Source: Byssochlamys sp. IMV 00236 (taxonomy: Eukaryota > Ascomycota > Eurotiomycetes > Eurotiales > Thermoascaceae). Taken from it: a stretch of 64,000 nucleotides of DNA. The translations under genes were made by a program, and so were the position numbers. The notes under the pieces are model-generated. The model was not told the DNA's origin and did not search any database. It saw only the letters and a program-made list of their open reading frames with translations. The stretch is taken from assembly GCA_001931875.2 (NCBI GenBank), contig MSJH02000667.1, forward strand, positions 83,546 through 147,545. Direction: 5' to 3'. Positions 10,315 through 22,012 of this stretch are shown here, one piece after another; positions within the stretch are counted from its first letter, which is position 1, and each line of letters opens with the position of its first letter.

Positions 10315-13300
10315 AACCAAAAGTATCTCAAGTATCTCTCTCCAGTGTCCAGCTATCCTGAACAATGATTGAACATAAATTGACTTCTGCCCCCGTTAAA
10401 CGACCCCGTCGCGATCCTAGATTGTCCCGTCAAAACTGGCCGCTCATAAGTTCGAGGCGTCACCCTAAAAGACCCACCATAACTATGAGTATGCCCGGCC
10501 GTCGGCGACATTTGGTCGGTTGTGGGCCAGCACAGACATCCAGCAACTGAGGAAAGGGGACCAGCAGATCCCCGGCACCATCGCGGCATCTTTCCGCCTG
10601 ATGGGACTAACTGGCTATAGCAGTGATGCTACTTGAAACTAAAGCCGTCATGGTATAGATCCTGACGCTATGCCCTCTAGTGCTACCGGTACGGCGCTAC
10701 GGGAACGCACCGCGGATTCCCACGAGTCAAGGTCCATGCAGCAAGTGGGGGGAGGTTATAGCTTCGGAGGACGACTGACGAGGGGGGATTTGCTCTAGAG
10801 ATGACCACGGCTCTATAGGCTCGTCTTGCTCTCCGTCTCGCGGTTGAATCAGGAGTTGTTCTGTTGTGTCCTTGCCGGGCTCCTAACCGGCTCGTCCCGT
10901 CAACTCCGAACAGGCAAAAACACAATCTCCCTTCTTATAGAGTAAGTACTCCTTCGCAGTCGAGTGCAAAAGTCCATTCATTAATTCCACCACGCTCCGT
11001 TTTCAGAAAGGATATACTCTCACCATCGCACCCTTTTATGAGCACCGGTGTGGGCCCTGCGCGAATCTCTCCCTTCCTTTCGTTCTGATCAGGATCACTT
11101 GGCGAATCCTCGGTCCCGGCACGAGGGAACCTCGGCGGCAGCGTCGAAAGAAAAGTGGTGAAATCAGCCTGACGGATTGGCGCCGGGTGCCGGGGGAGAT
11201 CGTCAGCCGGTTTCAGGAGAGCCAATATCCGTGAATATCGAAGTATATTCCGTGCGGTGATTTCCATTCGCGGAGTATCCCGTCTTTCATGGCTTCCATG
11301 CGAGAGCCCGCATTGTCCCTTTTGTATACATTTCCATGGTAACCTTTTCGACTTTCTCAGAGACTATCTTTCGATATATGTTCGCTCGATTAACTTGGCC
11401 AATTAAGCCATCTTTCAACTTGCCATAATATCTTTTTAGGAAGGGCGTCCAGAAAGCTACGTAGGGAAATGAAGATTCATAAGCTGCTCATGCACCCAAA
11501 AGTCCGCAGATCGGGAACTGGGTTCAGGAGAGAACCCGAATCTCAGATTCATGTCTGTCTACTTACAGAGCGCTAAAGGGTATCGCTCGTCGATAATGAA
11601 TTAGTATATCCGTCACGGGACGGGAACGTTGTGCAGCTATTGGAGAAGATCATAGGATTTGGAGAGAGATGAACGGACACGTTCAAAATTAATACCGATT
11701 GATATGTTCGGGAACTTCCAATTTACCTTTTCGGCATCAGTAAGAATGAATTATAATTCAACGTCGCAATGTTCTGGACCCCGATTATTATACTTTGCAT
11801 CAAACTCGGTGCCGTCCTCTGGCAGCGATCTGGCCGTGCCGCTTACAGGGGTCAATGATCTTTTGATCTTTGGTGGCTAGTACGTACTAAGTAGGTAGTA
11901 AGCTTCCTTCCGTTTGCTTCTTTATTAGTGATGGAAACATCAGTGATATATTTGTTTACTACTATTATTGTAGTGCACCATATGCTTGACCCTTTTCTAG
12001 TATCTCACGACCTTAGAAGATCTTTCCTTTCCACGCGTTATTATAACTAGCATCCAAAACTGGTAAATCCTACCCTAGATTCGGAGATTACGTAGATCTA
12101 CAACCCTTCACATAGCTGCGGATCTGTCAATGCTAGCTATCCCACCGCTGAGGCTGGTGACCATCGAAGACAAAAGTCCATCGTCCCCCCTTCCTCCTCC
12201 CCCCCAATACCCTAGCCAGAAACAGGCAATAGTAAAGTACATACGAGTGCCCCGAGCTTAAGGACACGCAACCCGCTCCTTTGGAAGCTCAATCAATACG
12301 AACGTTAGTTAGTTAAGAATGGGAAGGTGATCTTAGTTAACTACTTAGCTTAGGTAGATAGTTAGCGTTCCCGGTGTCTGGGAAGAGACAAAAAGTTCAC
12401 TGTCACCTCGAGCGGATCCGACTGAGACGCCATACATAAGTGCGAGTATCTAAACTACCTATCTAGTTATTATTTGGTTAGTTTTTGGTTGAGCCGTCTT
12501 TTCTCCGTCCATCGCCGATAGACACTAGATGATCTATCTATCATTCTCGAAAGTCGATATTTGACCGTCTCCGGCGTGATTCCGAACCGAAGGAGAGCTA
12601 GTTAGTTTGTTATAGATTCTAGAAAATAATAAGGGATCCGCCCTAACTTGGCAGCTAACTGCTTCGTAACTACGTACGGAGTATTATTATTATTAGTTAC
12701 CCCTCTGGAGAAGGGGATAGTTAGTTAGATAGATCCCTTACACACACCGGGATTGATAAATAAGTACTATCAATGTGCTACGGGGACCATGTCACTTGAC
12801 TAGGTATGTACTTCGCTATTATTATGTTTTGGGTTTCCCCTTCCCCCTTTCTATCAAGGCCGTTTGGAACAGACACTAATACCAGACGAGCGGGATTTCG
12901 GTGTTTTATGGTAACCCATTATCCTTGATCGGGCTTCAGCTTCAGCCTCACTTATAAAGTACGATATCCACTGAAGGAGAAAAAAAAGAAGACGACGAAA
13001 AAAAAAGCTACAGCTGGTAGCGTGCTGCATGCCATAACTATAACAATAAGTACACAGTAAGTAGTTAAGCGCTGAAGTCTTCAACTAGTTAGTCAATTAC
13101 CAAAACCAGAAACTCCTCCTAAGAGTAAGATGAAACTACGTATAAGTTAAGCATAAGTAACGAACAAGGTATATCGATGATCATCAGCAAAAAGAGCAAA
13201 GTTTCACCATCGACCCCAGGTACCAAAAACCTGGGTTGCGCCGCATAATTTAGTTACTTTTCTACATACCTAGGAGCTTGTCACTGCCAAACCCGCCAAC

Positions 13301-14710
13301 AAGAAGCATGCTGATGCGAATTGCGGGTGAAATTCACAACCACTCTAGACTCCACCGCATGGCATCTCGGTGAGAATGAGAACCTGGAAGTGGGTCGTGC
13401 TAAAAAGCATCAGTTGCCGACTCACGGTAAAAGTGAATCTTGGCGGGCGGGTTAGAGGAGTAGGGGAAGGGGGAGGTCGAGTAAGTAGTACGAGAGGTGA
13501 GAAAGTAGTCTAAAGGGTGAGTCTATTTCGGACTCTATCTCAACTTTCAAGTACACCAACGACATGGTAACGGTGCTCTGTGCAAGACAAAAGGACAGAC
13601 ACATGTGAGAAAGGGGACAGGTTGGGGATGGAACTGTGGCGCGCTATTATCTATGCGTGGTTCAACTTATTATTTGAGTTAACGAATCATAAAAGAAAGT
13701 GATTTTGATAGGCAGATGGAAGAGGTAATACATAGGAACTGCGAGATCAGGTCTGATTGGAGCGGAAAATGCTTTCTGATGTGGCGTTTTATGGCGATAG
13801 CAAATTTACTTCGTGAGTTCATATAGGCTCGAAAATATGCTATGTATTTCTGATCCCGGCAGTTGGCAGCAACCTTCTTTGCCAAGTTTACGACTGGAGT
13901 AGATGAGGCCATAGGTACGTGGTTCCAATTCTACCTTGGGAGACGGAGACCCTTGTCAATTGTACTGTACATAAGTAGTGCAATCGTTCAATATTTAGAG
14001 TTAGATGAAGAAGCGCTTTGTGATAGCGTCTTATTGTCCCTCGAGCAGTAATTGAAAGACACCTCCACTAAGACATCCCCAGCATTCTATCGTCAAAGGC
14101 CATTCCAGACTTTTCAAGCCATGCAAGTATTTCAGCCGGTAAGCATCCCAATGCATCGGAAGCTGGGCACATGAATCTTGCATACCAGCCACAACGTAAG
14201 TACCGGCTGGTGGCTGGTCGTGAAGGTGTTGGCTTTCAACGACCACGAATCACAACCCATAATATCTGGGCCTTTGGAATATTTCATTTGTATTATTTTC
14301 TTTGTCTGGACTCGAAATTTGGATGTGGCTGCATGTCTTTGGCTTTTTTTCTCTTGCTTGGTTGACAGCCATCGGCTTATCTGCGCGAGGCTCGTGTCTG
14401 GTGGTGTTGACCGCCTAGCATGAATGGTATCGAATATGATTGCTACCCTCTCAGCATACACTGGTGACATCTTAACCCACAAGGGAAGGTACATAACCAT
14501 AACCGTGCTTATCTACTGCTGGTGTATAAATTTCCAGACCTAAAATTCGTCTTTAAACGCATGACACGTTGGGTTGCGCCGCAACACGGGCACTCAGGCT
14601 ATCCCTGCCGTGGTAGCATCAGTTGAACTCACAGTGCGCCTAGTGTCCATATAACGCCTTCCAAAGTCCACAGAAAGCTATGATATGGCCCCGTACTTTT
14701 GCTGATCAGA

Positions 14711-16483
14711 ATGAAATCGTTTGCCCTCTGGCTTGGTGCGCTTGGGCTGACGGCGGCCTTCAACAACCCCCCGGGTGTCGATATCTGGTGCGGGAAGGCT
14801 TATCGCGCAACGTATGCGGCACAGCCCTTTCTTCGGTTCTTTTATCCCTCTTAAGAGCAAGATACCTAACCGAAGTCTAGTAATGCGTCCTTTGAACCCG
14901 GAGGTTGGCTAGTCCAGCCAGCCCCTTCGCTTGAGCCGCTCCTGGATCTGCGCGTTCGTCCTCGGATGAATCTCTATACACAGGACGAGCTGTGGGGTTC
15001 TTTCATCGTGGATGCAGCTCTGTCGCATATCAATGGCTATCCGTTCTATTATGGTACCGATACCGGGGATGGCCATGGTCTGGCACATGAAAGTTTCAAC
15101 GTCCTATATGTGGATATTTCCTTGGCTGATAACGAAACCGGTCTGGTTTCAAGTGCCGTTATACCGGTGAATACGACATCGAATGAAGTCTCTTTTTCTT
15201 TGTCTCGTCTCCAACCGCAATTTGATCCATATGATGTCTTGCTTCGAGCAGTTTCGCCGGACGGAAACAGAAGCTATACGGCTAGGACACAACTATATCG
15301 TCTGCCCAATCGCACTGACGGTGGCAGTATTACCAAACTTGATAGTCTTTATGGCGGACTACTGGTTAATAATGAGCAGACGGATTGGCAGCCGCTATTG
15401 CCTTATTCTTTCTACGTTAGCTGGGGAGGATGGCTGGAAAAGTCCCTTGATAACGTGCAGTATTTCAAGGACCAAGGATATAACATTGTGCACATTATCC
15501 CCAATGGCGGACAGCCTTTCAATTTCACCGAACTCAACATATTCCTTGACAGGTGTGATGAAATCGGTCTTTGGATCATGTATGACATGCGATGGACGTA
15601 CCAGAATGCGACTTCCGTCGAAGAACAGGTCAACATGCTCAAAGCCCGAAAAAGTATGCTTCTTTGGTATACCGGTGACGAGCCAGACGGCAACAGTGAC
15701 CCTGTCAACGCGCCCAAAATTGCCTATGACCAGATCAAGTCCCTCGACCCATGGCATCCTGTCTCTTTATGCTTGAACTGTTACAATTTCTATTACAAGG
15801 AGTACTCCTCCGGAGCAGACATTATCCTTTCGGATGTGTATCCCATCGCTGTCAACACGTCTTACTCGGAAGTCTATGGTACGGTATGCAATACCACGTA
15901 TGGCTGCTGTGGTTGTGATGATTGCAAAGGGGATATGGAAGATATCTCTGATCGTCTGGATATCTTTGCGCAATATCAGGAGTGGATCGGCGGCCCGCCC
16001 AAAACTTTCTGGGGAGTCCCACAGGCGTTTGGAAACGAATCGTTCTGGAGACGATACCCGACCCCGGAAGAAGAGGTAACAATGAACATGCTCAGCATCA
16101 ACCACAATGCCAAAGGCATTGTCATGTGGACCTATCCGACATCTTCGGGATTAAGTGAAGTGACCAGCAAGCTGAGCAAGGTCCTATTGAGAAAAGATGT
16201 GACTACCCATTTGCTGGGATCGCATACGACGGCGTTGGAAGCTGCTGGACACAGGAGAATTGATGCAGCTGGGTGGATAATTGGAGAACAGATGCTTGTC
16301 AGTATACTCTATTTAGAGTATACGGACTTGCAATCAGAGATCACGGTGACACTACCTGCCAAGGCTGCTTCCGTGAGCGAAGTGCTATGGGGTCGTGGCG
16401 GCTGGAGTGTCTCTGGTGGAAAGTTGGTGAAGAATGGGCTGACTGGGCTTGAGACTACTCTCTTGATAGTGACACTTGAATAG
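14711..16483 (+). CDS. secreted glycoside-hydrolase-like (TIM-barrel) protein
   Basis: Two exons (14711-14811, 14881-16483) give 567 residues. The N-terminus MKSFALWLGALGLTAAF is a typical signal peptide, so the protein should enter the secretory pathway. Many NxS/T sites follow. After a beta-rich N-terminal part comes a barrel-like region: FYVSWGGWLEKSL, NIVHIIPNGG, IGLWIMYDMRW, MLLWYTGDEPDG, DIILSDVYPI, FWGVPQAFG and GIVMWTYPTS. The acidic pair in GDEPD and the aromatic strand ends look like glycoside-hydrolase clan A folds, but I cannot name a family or substrate. A cysteine cluster (CNTTYGCCGCDDC) after SDVYPI is unusual. A small beta-rich C-terminal part (from VTVTLPAKAASVSE on) follows the barrel. 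The start and intron were chosen because they add the signal peptide in frame to the large exon. Confidence 0.78.
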
Positions 16484-17633
16484 CGGGCTTCCGTAGGCAT
16501 ACAATATTATTGCGGAAGCTAGACACTATACTAGAACAATATATAGGTATAGTTAGAAAAAGTATACCTGGGCTCTATCTGAGAGACATAGATACGCATC
16601 GATTATACAAATACTCAAGGATGTCGAAAGCATTTGTGCACAATGATATACATGATTGGAGGGTGTCTTGCTGGCCTTAAATGCCGATAAATAAGCGCTG
16701 TCTCGGGGCGGAAATGATTATCGGGGTAAAGCGCTGATCGTCACGGAACCCTTCGAAGGTGGATATCCTCATCGGTTTGCTTCAGCCTTGGATCGATTTA
16801 TGCCAGCCATTTCCTGTCGATATTCTCACTGCAGTGATCTCTGACTGGCGCTATTGTAGAATCTCAGCCAAACACTGTTGTCGCTTGAACAGTCAGTTGC
16901 CCCGTCCAACTGTTATCAAGCGGCAACGATGTTCGGATGACAGGCGGGGCAGACCAATTTAGCTGCCCGGTGCAGGGCTGATAGATAATAAGAGGCGTCC
17001 CGCAATTCGTTATCAAGCATGGGGATAATCAAGTCCATGTATTTCACCACCAAAAGTCACAGAGGAGTGACTGACACGTCTGTCGCGGCTGTTCAGTCAT
17101 GTGCCGTGCGCATGAGTCGCTGTTCCGGATGATCCAGACAGCTCACTGTATCATGTTGACATAGTCTGCCTGTCACCAGCTCACTGTATTCTGCTCTCCT
17201 CCCCCCATCTTCATGGTTCATTGAACTTCCAGGCCTCGAGCACCAGCTGGAAGGCAGCAACCCTTACTGCTCGCTTTTCTGGAGCTTTTCCTGATCTGGA
17301 ACGTCTATCTTCTTCTCTCCAGCTCCCCTTCCGACCGGATCAACAACCCCGCCGCGAAGGACCATCTGGCTGCCTACCGAGTCATCGGGCACCCGCGACG
17401 AAATCATCCCCCACCAAGGTTCATGGTGTCAATCTATTGTAGTTCTTTCAAACATCCTGGAGAATCACAGATAACTCTATACTGGTGAACATCTTCGCCT
17501 CTCCTCTCTTCTTCTATGTTCTAGTGCTCTCCGCCCCTAGTACTCGTACGGTGGAAAGCGCGCAGCTTCATCCCCGCTGCCCGCATCTTCCCCCTGCAGC
17601 TTCCATGATCTCACAGCGTCAAACTACACCGAC
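16484..17633. other. intergenic region, promoter of the 854-residue protein gene
   Basis: About 1.15 kb. It holds the 3' end of the hydrolase-like gene and then the pyrimidine-rich leader of the next gene (17500-17630). No additional gene was recognised. Confidence 0.5.
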
Positions 17634-20198
17634 ATGTCTGACATAACTGACATTGCAGAGCATCCTCATAGAAGGTCAGCAAGACCTGCAGATCCTCCGC
17701 ATCTCCGCTATCCCACTCTTCCTCCGCTCAGTGTTTCCGTTGAAGAGTGGCTGTCTCAGTCTCGACCGGCGAATATGACTTCGAGCTTACACGTGGAGCG
17801 TCCGGAAAGCTCCCTCAGCGAGAGCTGGGCAAACCTGAGTGTCTCTGATATTCATTCTGAAGATGGCACACATTCCGAACAGACCGATATTGGCTCCCTG
17901 ATCGATCAGAACGGTCCTGATGACGTTACCAGTCTGGACGGACAAGAGACCAATAGCGAGATCGACGGAAACGATGATGAGCAGAGCAATATTTCGGAAT
18001 CCCAGGAGCTTCCACCTCTCTTCGCCCGTGTGAAGGATGGTATAAATGACAGTAACATCACCACGAAAGCTGCCTTCCAGCCTACGGATTCGATCGAGTT
18101 CAGAGAACCAGAACAATGGCCTGGAGTTGAGAGAGTTGAATTGAAGCATACTGTGCGAGTCCTTGATGGACTTGAGGCCTCAGAGCTGAAGGAGCACCTT
18201 TCTCCTCAGCCTGAACATTCTAGCCTGTTGGTGACCGTCCAGCAGACGATGACAAAACAAGGTCTCGACTTGGACAAGCCGTTCCGTGTGCTATACGTAG
18301 GGAACCCAGATTTCAGACATATCATTCTAGACAAGATTGGAGACATTCTGGTGTCCAGCTCCAACAGTGACTTCGAATGCAGCTCGACCGAATCATCCAG
18401 ATACCATGTCGTCCCTACGTCCTTTGGGGCTGGAGCTACTCCAAACTATGCAGAACTGCTTCCAATCCACGTGCAGCTGGTCGTTGACGAGTGCGTTGAC
18501 GCGACACTGACACCGCAAATCGACTCACCAAGCAGAATCGATCTCCAGTTCAAGAACAGAGCACCATGCACTTCATCATGGGCAGGATCTGAATACCAGA
18601 TTTCATCCCCCGCTGAATGGACACTACCAGATCTGGCCATCTTTTTGATATCTGGCAAGGACGATGACCACGCGGTGATGACGCGGCAATTGGCACATAC
18701 TCTTGTGAAGAGACACGCTGTCCCGACGATGGCCATCTCGGATGAACCCTTCTGGAAAAAGCCCGCTGAAATAATACCCTTGGACTACCACAGTCTTCAT
18801 ATGTGCTTGGAGTCCCGCCATTCTTTGACAGGTGAGAGCGTTGTCCTAAGAAGATACCCGATCGATTTGAAGACCTTCGAGAGCATCACCCCTGGACAGC
18901 TCAACCGAAACCTAGCCTCCCTCTGTGGCCTTTATTCCACCAAGGCCTCCAATGATCCCGATCTGAGCCGAATGTCACATCCATACACGCGGTTCGTCGA
19001 TAGTGAGAAGTACCCGAAACACATGATTTCTTCGCCCAGCGCTGGCCGTGTACATGAATTAATTCCACACTTACGTATCGTTACTCTCGCCATAGTGTCT
19101 GCTATTGCCATTTCTCTCGGACTTTCAGCTCTCAGGGCTACAAGTGTATTTTTCTTGCAGCAATTTGCTCGCTCTTCTGCACCTAGCATCTATTCTACCT
19201 CTTCCGCTATTGTTTCCACTACATGGCCGCCTCTATCAGAGAAATCGGGCGAGACGTCACTCGCAGTGATGACTTCTCCAATTGAAGTGCATGTTTCGAG
19301 TTACGGATACGAAGATGCCTCAGCGGCCGAAGATATCATGGGAGCCGCTCTAGCCGTCACAGATCAACCTGTGAGACCTGACAAGTTCCAGGTGCAGGCC
19401 GTCGGAGACCGTCATGTCATTATCAAGCCCCCTCCGAGCGTCGCATCCGGCCGGAAGCAGCCAAAGTTCAATTTGAATGTTGCCAAGGGCGACCGATCCC
19501 TTCCGTACGAGCTTTCCAAGCTGTTCGAAGGCGTGTACACGTTAAAGCTAGATAGAGAAGATGCATACGGTCTGATCAACGTTACAACCACCGCCTCCAG
19601 GCCACATATTGAACAGGTCACCGAGGTCGACTTTGGCACACCATGGCTGAAAGTCGCAAATTGGAAGAAAGCAGCCCATGCTGTTTCTTCCCAGCTCGCC
19701 AAGGACTTGAGCGCAGCTCAGACAGGGCTTTCTGAGGTCTATGGTCGTCTCAGCACGGATTTGCAAGTGTGGATTGGCGACGCTACCAAGAAGTCGCATC
19801 TTCTACGTCGGGAGGCGGAAACGCTGGGCCGCGGCTCCGTACAATGCTTCAAGGAGACTAGAGATGCGGTTCTGTCAAGGTCAAAGGAGTTGTCCGAGCT
19901 TGTAAGGCGCAACACCGTGCAGGGGCTCTCGACGGCCTCGTCAGCCTTACAGGGCCGGACACGGACCATCAACAAAGAGATCAAGGAATTGGCGAACGAT
20001 ATCTGGAAGAGGATGAGTCTCTCGACACAACAGTTTCAGCTAAACAGCCTCAACGAGCGGTTTCGGGATTTACGGCATTCCAAACCTTTGGCTAAGGCGC
20101 AGATGGGAGCGCGCAGTCTGATGAAGAAGGAATCGCACGAACATGTCAAGTCGGCAAAACCAAACCGCCACGATCGTAAAGGTGGCCATCGTAGATGA
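17634..20198 (+). CDS. unrecognised 854-residue protein with one membrane segment and C-terminal helices
   Basis: A single uninterrupted exon of 854 codons. I do not recognise the family. The first about 150 residues are acidic, Ser-rich and probably disordered. A folded-looking middle part starts near residue 210 (FRVLYVGNPDFRHIILDKIG) and contains PDLAIFLISGKDDDH, a pattern seen in alpha/beta proteins. A hydrophobic stretch at about residues 480-508 (RIVTLAIVSAIAISLGLSAL) is a likely single membrane helix. A beta-rich region with RHVIIKPPPS follows. From about 680 on come long polar helices (AKDLSAAQTGLSEVYGRL, NKEIKELANDIWKRM) likely to form a coiled coil. The tail is Lys/Arg/His-rich. This suggests an ER or nuclear-envelope anchored protein with both sides soluble, but that is inference only. 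Start context GACATGTCT is acceptable. Confidence 0.8.
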   Translation: MSDITDIAEHPHRRSARPADPPHLRYPTLPPLSVSVEEWLSQSRPANMTSSLHVERPESSLSESWANLSVSDIHSEDGTHSEQTDIGSLIDQNGPDDVTSLDGQETNSEIDGNDDEQSNISESQELPPLFARVKDGINDSNITTKAAFQPTDSIEFREPEQWPGVERVELKHTVRVLDGLEASELKEHLSPQPEHSSLLVTVQQTMTKQGLDLDKPFRVLYVGNPDFRHIILDKIGDILVSSSNSDFECSSTESSRYHVVPTSFGAGATPNYAELLPIHVQLVVDECVDATLTPQIDSPSRIDLQFKNRAPCTSSWAGSEYQISSPAEWTLPDLAIFLISGKDDDHAVMTRQLAHTLVKRHAVPTMAISDEPFWKKPAEIIPLDYHSLHMCLESRHSLTGESVVLRRYPIDLKTFESITPGQLNRNLASLCGLYSTKASNDPDLSRMSHPYTRFVDSEKYPKHMISSPSAGRVHELIPHLRIVTLAIVSAIAISLGLSALRATSVFFLQQFARSSAPSIYSTSSAIVSTTWPPLSEKSGETSLAVMTSPIEVHVSSYGYEDASAAEDIMGAALAVTDQPVRPDKFQVQAVGDRHVIIKPPPSVASGRKQPKFNLNVAKGDRSLPYELSKLFEGVYTLKLDREDAYGLINVTTTASRPHIEQVTEVDFGTPWLKVANWKKAAHAVSSQLAKDLSAAQTGLSEVYGRLSTDLQVWIGDATKKSHLLRREAETLGRGSVQCFKETRDAVLSRSKELSELVRRNTVQGLSTASSALQGRTRTINKEIKELANDIWKRMSLSTQQFQLNSLNERFRDLRHSKPLAKAQMGARSLMKKESHEHVKSAKPNRHDRKGGHRR

Positions 20199-20864
20199 CT
20201 CATTCTGTCGATGTGGTAGTTAAACGGACGGGCTACGGGGAACTGGGTTTTGGTCTCTTTTTTTTCTTATTTCTTTCCTCTGCTTTTCTGTTTCTTTGCG
20301 GTAACTAGGCTGGGGTCAGGGAAATGGGGTCAACGAATACGATATCCAACAAGGCAGGGCCGTTTCCAGATCGGCGCTGGTTGCTTACTAGCTGGGCATG
20401 TCGCTGCTCTCTCTCATTTGTTTCTGTACTTCATCGCGGGGCGATCAACCCATCAATCACCTATAATATTGACTCTGCCGTCCAAGTTTGTCAAGAGTGC
20501 AGTAAGAGTACTGTGTCGAGTAGCCTGCAGGTAGAGCGTGAGCATGTAAGCTCGTTTGTAAGGTTCCTTGTGCCTGAGCGAGCAAAGTGCCTTTTTTTTG
20601 CCTATAGAAAACCAAAGAGTGACGAGGGGCGGCTGGCACTAGCAGGCTCAGCGTAGGGGGTGGAACGGCGGGATTTCGCCAACAAACCTAAGAAACCTAC
20701 CCACCTTTTACCAGGACGCGATCCAAAACACTTTCCACCAGATCAGGCATCATCACTCACACTATCCATCCTGCTCTTTTTTCTCTCTTTTACCACCTCA
20801 GAGAGACCGCTTGAACTACACCTGGAAAACTCTTCGACCAGCATCATCATCTCACACAGTCACC
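20199..20864. other. intergenic region upstream of the Ran-binding protein gene
   Basis: The 666-bp region contains a T-rich tract just after the stop of the upstream gene and a pyrimidine-rich leader (20740-20860) before the next start. The overlapping frames at 20250-20656 have no recognisable content. Confidence 0.5.
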
Positions 20865-22012
20865 ATGTCTGACGTCGCCGAAACAAAGCCTGACCCCACC
20901 ACCACCGCCCACGAGGAGACCAACACCACCGCGGAGGAAACGCCAAAGACTGCGGAGGGTGAGGAGAAGAAGTCGACCACAGAGACTATCGCCGACACGG
21001 CCGCTGCTGCCACGACCAAGGCTACTGACAGCGTCTTCTCCATGTTTGGTGGCGGTCCCAAGAAGGAGAAGAAGGAGGAAGAGGATGATACCAACGAGCC
21101 TTCGGGCTCTTCCAAGGCCCAGAAGGCAGAGGAAGAGGTGAGAACTTTTTTTTTGCGATCCTGTTCATCTGCACTGAATCCTCTATATTTCGTTTTCTTC
21201 CCTGTGTGTTGAATACTAGCTTTTGCCGTTATTGCGCCCCTCACCCCGCACTTTTGCCCCCCTTTCTGCCTTAGGCGTGATAATATCGATAGTTATGTTC
21301 TGCTATAGAGGGTTATACTACGTTTTTTTTTTTTTTTTTCTGCGTTACAGCTTTTTGGTCATGATAAAAGATACACGCTGTTGACTGACACGATTTGCTC
21401 CATCAGGATGAAGCTCCCGAGTCCCCTGACGTCCATTTCGAGCCCGTCGTCCACCTGACTGAGAAGGTCGAGGTCAAGACCAACGAAGAGCTCGAGGAGC
21501 AAACGTTCAAGATGCGCGCAAAGCTGTTCAAGTTCGACCGTGAGAGCAAGGAGTGGAAGGAGCGTGGTACTGGTGACGTGAGACTGCTGAAGCACAAGGA
21601 GAACGGCAAGACTCGTCTGGTCATGCGGAGAGACAAGACCCTCAAGGTCTGCGCCAACCACTACAGTATGTCTCCGGTCCCTTATAACTAGGTAGACGAT
21701 CATATACTGACTCGTTTCATAGTTGTCCCTGACATGAAGCTCTCTCCCAACGTCGGCAGTGACCGCAGCTGGGTCTGGAACGCTGCGGCCGATGTCAGTG
21801 AGGGTGAGCCTGAAGCGCAGACCCTGGCCATTCGTTTCGCCAACAGCGAGAGTAAGTTAGCCCTTTGTCTTTGTATATATGATTCAAGGCTATTCCAGAG
21901 TATAAATTTCCATGAATAGCGCTGACAAGATGCTCCAGATGCCAACCTCTTCAAGGATGCCTTCATCAAGGCCCAGCAGGACAACGAGAAGCTCTTTGCC
22001 AAGGAGGAGTAA
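20865..22012 (+). CDS. Ran-specific GTPase-activating-protein partner RanBP1/Yrb1
   Basis: Four exons (20865-21137, 21407-21665, 21723-21851, 21939-22012) encode 244 residues. The Ran-binding domain fills the C-terminal two thirds: [56 protein letters not shown], and [13 protein letters not shown]. RanBP1 proteins bind Ran-GTP, help RanGAP hydrolyse its GTP, and so release export complexes in the cytoplasm. The N-terminal about 90 residues are rich in Thr, Glu and Lys and look disordered. The first intron (269 nt) is long for this genome and contains a run of about 17 T. Exon joins are all GT-AG and in frame. The protein ends KLFAKEE; I see no clear leucine-rich export signal. Confidence 0.92.

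Larger units (their letters stand above)
8341..14710. other. 6.4 kb gene-poor region upstream of rasB
   Basis: No frame here encodes a protein I can recognise; all candidates are under 160 codons, and the largest (8585-9058, minus) is low-complexity. The region lies between two divergent genes, so it holds at least their promoters and probably a long rasB leader. It contains a CT microsatellite (10283-10314), a perfect 9-bp hairpin (9102-9135), and scattered TAGTTAG blocks (near 12300-12365, 12470, 12600, 12720 and 13085). A non-coding RNA or an old decayed element cannot be excluded. Confidence 0.5.
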
